The position numbers and the translations under genes are program-made. The notes under the pieces were generated by a model. That model searched no databases. It was not told where the DNA came from and saw nothing but the letters and a program-made list of their open reading frames with translations. Below, piece by piece: positions 58,382 to 64,000 of a stretch of 64,000 nucleotides of DNA. Source of the stretch: Lantana camara (Eukaryota > Streptophyta > Magnoliopsida > Lamiales > Verbenaceae); the NCBI GenBank assembly GCA_037501455.1, contig CM074861.1, positions 96,573,001-96,637,000 on the forward strand, read 5' to 3'. Numbering within the stretch: position 1 is the stretch's first letter; the number at the start of each line of letters is the position of its first letter.

Positions 58382-61214
58382 ACGTCTTCATCAACGATCA
58401 CCAGTATATTCTGGGCCACGGGGCCATGAACTGGGCCCTCAGGCTCTTGTGGTTGGGCTTGGGGATCGTCGGGCTCATTGGCACCAGGAACGGGGGCGTT
58501 AACACCCTCAGCAGCTGGGACAGGGGCATCCTCCACGATGGGCGCTTGTGGTTCATCTTCAGGGTTGTCATTTCGAGCGGATTGAGCAGCATCTCCTGAA
58601 GGATGAGAGTCCGTGTATTCATCTTGGATAAGTTTCACCAAGAAATCATACTCCAACTCAACAATGGTGTCCGCAGGGTCATTGGGATCTTCATCCTCTT
58701 CCTCACAGCGCTTGTTGAACATGAGCCGTGTGCCCTCTGCTCCCCTCATAGCCGGGTCAGTTAGCCCCTTGTGGATGCCCTGCTCAACGACCAAGTTGAA
58801 GGCATTCTGGGCCTCATCCAAGCAGTGCAACGAGGCTGCAAAATTGAAGGCCTTCGAATGGCAGAACCTGACAAGGGCCTCCTTGTTCGCACGTTCAAGA
58901 CTCTGAGGCCACTCGTTCATGGTGTTGTTGAATTTCCTCTCAGCCTCCAGAGCCCTCGTCTTCCAGCTTTCCCGCTCGGTCTCCGCCTTCTTGCAGCGCT
59001 CGTTAGCCTGGGCCAACTGGTCGCTCAAGACGCTTCGAGCGCCTTCCACCGCCTGAAAGTCCTCCTTCAATTTTCCCAGCTCCCCCTCCGTCCTCTTGAA
59101 CAAATCCTTAATGGATTCATACTTAGCAATCTTAGCGTCCAGCTCCGCTTGAATCTGAGCCGGATCGTTGGAACGAGCCATCTTCTTATACTTGGCTTTG
59201 CGGTCAGCGTAGATGGAGGCCCGTCTTTGGATGTTTTTAAGCCTAGGGAGCACTTGTTGCGAGGGTTTGAAAGAAGGAAAATATTAGCGGCAAAGTGTCA
59301 GAAGGCTGCAAGGACGACAGTGAAGCAAGGGAGTGGGAACTTACGGAAATTAGGGCGTGGGCCGCATCATAGGTCACTTTCTCCACAGACTCACTGAAGA
59401 GATGCCGGTGGTCCGCCGAGAATTGGGCCTTGTCGTAGAGATTCTCGCTGACGGCTTGAGCGAGCGTGCCAGGCCTTAGCAGAACTGGCCCACCATCGGG
59501 GGCACCTGCGAAGTCCTTATCCCCTCGTCGGGAGAACTCCCATAAATATTCCTCCTCTGAAGAGGAAGTTTCCCCCTCGCCCTTGGGGCCCTCGACTACT
59601 TGTTTTCCTTTGCCCTTGATTGCAACAGTGTCGGGCATCCTCTTCCTCTTATGGGAAGGTCTACTTGCACTTGGATCGGCCTCGTTCATGGCCAAGTTGG
59701 GGGGTGGCCTCACCTGATCAGCTGCACGAGGGTCAGCCACCCTCGAGTCGGATGAAGAAGAGGGCCGCACCACTATTCTATTTTCTGGAAGGGCCGCCCT
59801 GTTTCCCCCCCGGTTTCGTGGGGGTGGAACTTCTGAAGCTGCGCTCGAACCGGCGCCCCGTTGCCCGCCACGAGCGTCCCCCCTGTTGCCTCGGTTTCGG
59901 GGGCGCTGTTGGTCCCCTTGCTGGGCTTGATTCCTGTTGGCATGAGCAAAACGAGCGGCTTGTCTGATTCCTCCTGCCATCTCTAATATAGCAACTCCTG
60001 CAAAAATGGAAAATACAAGGGTTATAAATCCTTAAACAGAATTATTAAGTGTGCAAATTACAAGTACAAAAAGGTAGTCAGCATTCCTATCTAAAGGTTA
60101 GAGCCCTAAGAATCTAACCATCTCTCTCTATATCACGAGCCGGAGGGTTGTCAAGGAAATAGGGATTGTTAGAAAGGCCACACAGGAACATGAGCTCCTC
60201 GTCATCTATCCAATCTTTCGCTTGAATGAGGTGGCCCTCGTCCCTCAGGGCTGCTGCCAGATTCTCGGCCCAATCTTTGGGGAGTGCGGGTTGCAAGCGG
60301 CTCTTTGCAAACGAGCCCCATTGCGTGGACACCCCAAAGCCCTCTTCTGTTGGGGCCTTGACGAAGATAAATTTCTCCTTCCAATTGGGGCCATAGGTGC
60401 TCGAGGGCGAGTTGATCAGTTTCATGTGGGCCTTCGCCTGGACGTAGTAAAAACCCACCTCGGGAGATGAACGGGATGAACTAACCACTTGAAAGAGGGA
60501 ATTGAAGTTCCGCACGAAGGGATGGTAACCCATGCTCCTCATTAGAATTACGAAGCAGGTCAGGAGAGCCAGGCCGTTGGGCACGATTTGCGACGGGCAA
60601 AGGTCCAGATCATTCAGCAGGTGGGCCATCGGGATCGAAACAGGGAACCTCAAGCCTCCTGAGCTCACTGTGGCCACGTAAACCGCCATTTCGCCTGGAG
60701 GAGGATTGTTGGCCCGCTCATGGCTTTCTGGAATTCTCCATGTATAGCGCTCGTCCCAGTAGATAGGAGCCAACATCGTTTTCACTTCCCCCAAAGTAAC
60801 TGTGCTGGGAGTCTCCTCAGGAGTGCGCTCGGTGGCCTGGTAGCCTGATCCTTCACCCTCGTTAGGCCCTTTGGATTTCTTGGATTTCTTGCACTTTCCT
60901 TTATTATGGGCTCGTTCTGAAGGCCCTGTTATGGCTTCGGCTATCGGTAGTGGGGTCGCGACGGCCACCGTCACAGTATGGCGGTGGGGGTGAGTGGCAC
61001 TCTGAGTTATGGGGAGAGTAACTCCTTGCCTTTCTGCCTCCATTACTAGGTCCATTTCCTCAAAGAGGGGTTCCGCTCCCCCTGGATTTCTATCCACCAT
61101 GGCCATCACTGCCGCCCCCAACTCCTCGTCTCTGGGGGAATCAGGGGGAGATGAACTCTCAGTGGCCATTTCATGGATTTCTCGGGCAAATTCCTCAATA
61201 TGTTGGTCAGCCAT
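58382..61214 (-). pseudogene. Antisense gene of the Tat element (Transposase_28 / putative plant transposon domain), cut by an insertion
   Basis: Minus strand, opposite to gag-pol. Exon 1, 61214-60119: MADQHIEEFAREIHEM, a Lys-rich patch (KGKCKKSKKSKG), then the conserved domain with MAVYVATVSSGGLRFP and LRSMGYHPFVRNFNSLFQV, like the 'putative gypsy type transposon' family PF04195. Exon 2, 59997-59345: Arg/Gln/Gly-rich, nuclear-looking; its join to exon 1 is in phase with a good acceptor (tttttgcag). Exon 3, from about 59250 to the insertion at 58382: a long coiled coil (about 59200-58900, ELGKLKEDFQAVEGARS) and an acidic Pro-rich tail. I found no exon 2/3 junction that is both consensus and in phase. 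The last codons (APAA and TGA at 49307-49309) lie beyond the inserted element. Known Tat elements carry antisense ORFs here; their function is unknown. Confidence 0.8.
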
Positions 61215-61840
61215 GGCAGAAACTGAGATTTGGGAGAGATTTAATCTGGGTTAGAGAATGGGAGTTTTCTGGAAAGAAATTAGGGTTCCCTAAAGGAGTA
61301 AAACCTAGGGGATTACAAAGTCCTAAAGTCCGAACCTAAAGTTAGCAGAGTTAGAAAATTACGCTGGAAGTTTACCTTGAAGATTTCTGAGAAAATCTGG
61401 GAGAGAGGTAGAAGATGCTCTAAGAATTGGTATGCGAGAGAATTCTTTTTGCAGAGGATGCTTGGGAGTTCAGAATGCGTAAAGAGTAGCAAGATTTCAG
61501 AATCCCATACTTATAGGGATGGGAGTTGGTACCTTTTTCGGCAAGAAGTTCAAAATGGTAATCATTTCCTACCTAGGAAACCGCCCACTTTATGGAACCG
61601 TCACATGCTTCCCAATGCTTACGCGCCCCACGCGCGCCCGCATTTAATACTCTGACGTTTCGGATACTCAAGAATAGTACAACATTTAATGCAAAAGCGC
61701 TACGAGCGGTCAGTTGAAAAGACCGCATTAATGGCGCAATCAGAGGAAAAATTGCTCAACACGCCAAGTCCTGTACGAGCGTTACACGCGAAAGATAGAA
61801 CGTGTCAAAATTCTACAGTCCTTATCACTAAGGACTACAG
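61215..61840 (-). other. Leader/promoter region of the antisense gene
   Basis: About 630 bp between the antisense start and the PPT. Contains ordinary mixed sequence and CGAGCG words. No ORF. Confidence 0.5.
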
Positions 61841-61855
61841 AATTGGGGGGCAAAA
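61841..61855 (+). other. Polypurine tract of the Tat element
   Basis: AATTGGGGGGCAAAA directly before the 3' LTR. The G-run followed by CAA resembles the G-run in the hairpin repeat at 48742-49010. Confidence 0.85.
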
Positions 61856-62669
61856 TGATGGGGTCAAAATACGATCGTCCCACGTTAGGACACGTGGCAC
61901 CACCGAGATGATGACATCTGTCTCCCCAAGGTTGCACCCATCAGTGCACGAGCGTTAAGCCCAACGAGCGCAATCCTTCTGCAAGAGTTAAGCACAACAA
62001 GCGCTCTCACTCTCACGAGCGCCGCCCATACTGTATGACTGGCACACCCACGTGCCAAGGGAGCCCTCTTCGAGGGTCACACTCCCTCAGAGTGGCCTCC
62101 CCTCCTGGCTCGTTACTTGAACTGGAGCCTTCATTCCCCCCAGCGGATATCTTGGCTTCCAGTACTCCAGGTTGTCACGAGCGTGCTCTTAAGCCCTCGT
62201 TACCAACCACCCAAATGGCTCTCTGACACATCGTACATGCCCGCGCACCTGCCACTGTTGCCTGTACCAACTTTTGGCCGCTTTTGCAGAAGATTCCTCC
62301 TAGGTTTCTCTCTCATGACGCCACGTGTTAGGGCAACATTCGGCCAGGACCACTTGAGGCAAATGACCAAAGGGCCCTTGACCCTCAACTATAAATAGCT
62401 AAAGTCATCTTCTACACTGGTAAGCAATCTTCATCACTGAAACTGTTACTGAACCTACGTTTCTCCTTGATACCTTGAACTGATTTGAGCGTCGGAGAGC
62501 CAAACTGGGTATCCCCCCCAGTTCCCCCAGCTTGGCCTTCTGACTTTTATTGTGTTTGTCCCAACAGGTAGAACCCCCTTTACCTTCTCCGGCGAGTCTC
62601 CGGCGGTTTCCCTCACAAAAACAAATCATAAAGTGATTGGATTCGGATCCTCACATTCTGAACCCATCA
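61856..62669 (+). repeat. 3' LTR of the Tat element
   Basis: 814 bp, about 0.6% different from the 5' LTR by eye (five substitutions, one C-run indel). Confidence 0.95.
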
Positions 62670-63312
62670 ATACCCGATTATAAATATTCGATATTCGAAA
62701 TAAATGGAGCGAATATGGAATTAAGGAATCCGATTCATTAAAGATCCGAATCCGATATTTTATTAAATTATTTTTTTATAAATAAAAATTCCTAATATAA
62801 ACAATTAAAATTATAAGTTCAATATATATCAGCATATTCAATAATATACCTTTCACTATTTATTTTAAATATATCATCATCTTTTGTTAATAACTTCAAA
62901 TTAACATATTTTAGATGAATATAAATATATAATATAGAGATTTAGGAGTTCTTAACATATCTTTTCCGTTTATCAAAATTAAAACTTCAACAAATATATT
63001 GTTGTATTTAATAATAAATCTTTCACTACTTATTTTAAAAAAATATATCATCTTTTATTAATATTTGTAAGTTAACATATTTCAAATAAATATAGATATA
63101 GTGTTTGCAATTGTGTATATTACTATGTACCGTTAGAAAATATTTATTTTCTTGATTTATTGTTTAGTTAGATTTAATATGATCATGTTAAAATTTTATT
63201 AAATACCCTATTCAATTTGTTTACCATAATAGATTATCCTAATTAATTAAAAAAACCATTTTTGGAGTTGTTAAATAACATAATGTATTCATAAGTTTTC
63301 TTAGATTTTTGT

Positions 63313-63400
63313 CAGTAGGAGTTGGTCTAAGTGGTTAAGGGGTTCATTATCTAGGATAAAGTCTCGAGTTCGAATCCCATTAGAGTGTATGTGAATTTAA
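63313..63400 (+). mobile_element. Possible tRNA-derived SINE head
   Basis: gttggtctaagtggttaagg resembles a Pol III A box, and gagttcgaatccc, about 45 bp later, matches a B box. The intervening segment does not fold as a proper tRNA anticodon arm, and the flanking acceptor stem does not pair. The tail and 3' end could not be defined. Confidence 0.4.
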
Positions 63401-63855
63401 AATACGGCTTTTACAATATTTTAGTAAATATAAATATTAATTTGTTAAATACCATAACTAATACACCCATTTTTAATAAAGTAAGTTGTCTCTTAATGTT
63501 TTTGAGAATGGGGTGTCATTGTGTCTATATATGTCTATAAATGTACATTTTAAAAATATATTATAATATGAAAATTATATATAACTCTTCAGTTAAATGT
63601 TATAAGTAATGATTTTTTAACATTTGAATTATTGTGTATTTTATAAACGTCATCTAATCAAATGTTTATATTTGTGACATATAATTATCTAATCAAAATG
63701 ATAATTTTATAAATTTTTACATGATGTAATATTTATTTTATAGGTAATAAATGAAATATAACCCATAAGATATATAATGTAGACTTATTTTATGTTACAT
63801 CTATATTAAAATTTTCTTTTTTGAGTAAAATATATATATATATATGTGTATTAAT

Positions 63856-64000
63856 GCATATCCGAATATTAACATATTCGATCGATAAAAAAAATTCGAT
63901 GGATTATATCTAATTATAAATATTCGTTATTCGAAATAAATGAAGAGAATATAATATTAAAGAATTCGATCCGTTAAGGATCCGAATCCAATAATTTTAT
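63856..64000. repeat. Uninterrupted copy of the Tat target repeat (cut by window end)
   Basis: Resembles 31140-31181 followed directly by 62670-62765: aaaattcgatggattatat-ctaattataaatattcg lines up with the sequences on both sides of the Tat insertion. Confidence 0.75.

Larger units (their letters stand above)
31187..62669 (+). mobile_element. Ty3/Gypsy LTR retrotransposon, Tat type, with two nested insertions
   Basis: Bounded by LTRs 31187-31999 and 61856-62669, each TG...CA, with an exact 5 bp target duplication ATACC (31182-31186, 62670-62674). Order on the plus strand: PBS-like site, gag, protease, RT, RNase H, second RNase H and integrase to 48384, then a 3' region with an antisense gene, then the PPT. 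The second RNase H after the usual one and the antisense gene are marks of the Tat/Ogre/Retand lineage. Without the two insertions the element would be about 12.3 kb. Coding is broken by stops and frameshifts in gag and pol, and by both insertions. Confidence 0.95.
62670..64000. other. AT-rich intergenic end of the window
   Basis: Right half of the split target repeat (62670-62770), low-complexity AT-rich DNA, a tRNA-like/SINE-like segment (63313-63400), and an uninterrupted copy of the target repeat reaching the window end (63856-64000). No gene. Confidence 0.65.

Noticed and set aside
31187..62669. Endogenous pararetrovirus or env-bearing retrovirus
   Set aside because: No movement protein, coat or envelope-like frame is present. 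Domain orders are plainly Gypsy (Tat) and Copia LTR retrotransposons.
63313..63400. Functional tRNA gene
   Set aside because: The A- and B-box-like words are present but the acceptor and anticodon stems do not pair.
1..64000. Bacterial features (operons, ribosome binding sites, attachment sites, riboswitches)
   Set aside because: The window is plant nuclear DNA with spliced genes. Such features are not applicable and none were seen.

Overview
This 64 kb window is plant nuclear DNA. It has small-exon genes with GT-AG introns, an AT-rich intergenic background, MITEs and a large nest of LTR retrotransposons. Domain content and gene order point to a core eudicot, perhaps an asterid, but the species cannot be named from this window alone.

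Left part (1-30 kb), genic. A CCR4-type deadenylase gene (homolog 6-like, minus strand, cut by the left edge) is followed by NAA50 (minus strand), which sits head to head with the first of two tandem FAD monooxygenase genes (plus strand). A BAHD acyltransferase gene that lacks the usual DFGWG motif comes next, with a nuclear tRNA-Gly(UCC) gene 50 bp past its stop. A 4.9 kb AT-rich stretch without genes holds only repeats and one odd GC-richer island. Then comes a full-size PDR-type ABCG transporter with 24 exons, convergent with a PP2C phosphatase gene of DBP1 type. The order monooxygenase / NAA50 / CCR4-6 matches what I remember of Arabidopsis At5g11330-At5g11350, so this looks like old conserved microsynteny.

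Right part (31-63 kb), one nested retrotransposon complex with exact boundaries. The outer element (31187-62669, TSD ATACC, 813/814 bp LTRs) is a Ty3/Gypsy element of the Tat type. It has gag-protease-RT-RNaseH, a second RNase H and integrase on the plus strand, and an antisense multi-exon gene between pol and the 3' LTR. A Copia element (34673-44795, minus strand) is inserted at the end of its protease region. A gag-only Gypsy-type element (49328-58381, minus strand, TSD ACGTC, two 2923 bp LTRs in which I saw no difference) is inserted four codons before the end of the antisense gene. LTR divergence falls in the order the nesting requires. All three elements lack intact coding capacity.

Least ordinary signals: the palindrome array inside the gag-only element's LTRs; six CACGTG cores within 68 bp in each Copia LTR; the GC-rich hairpin block and recurring motif in the Copia leader; the antisense gene of the Tat element; the hairpin tandem repeat after its pol; and an uninterrupted relative of the Tat insertion target at the right edge of the same window.

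Exon coordinates were read by eye from splice consensus, reading frame and family knowledge. Those given to the base were checked for phase; those marked about were not.
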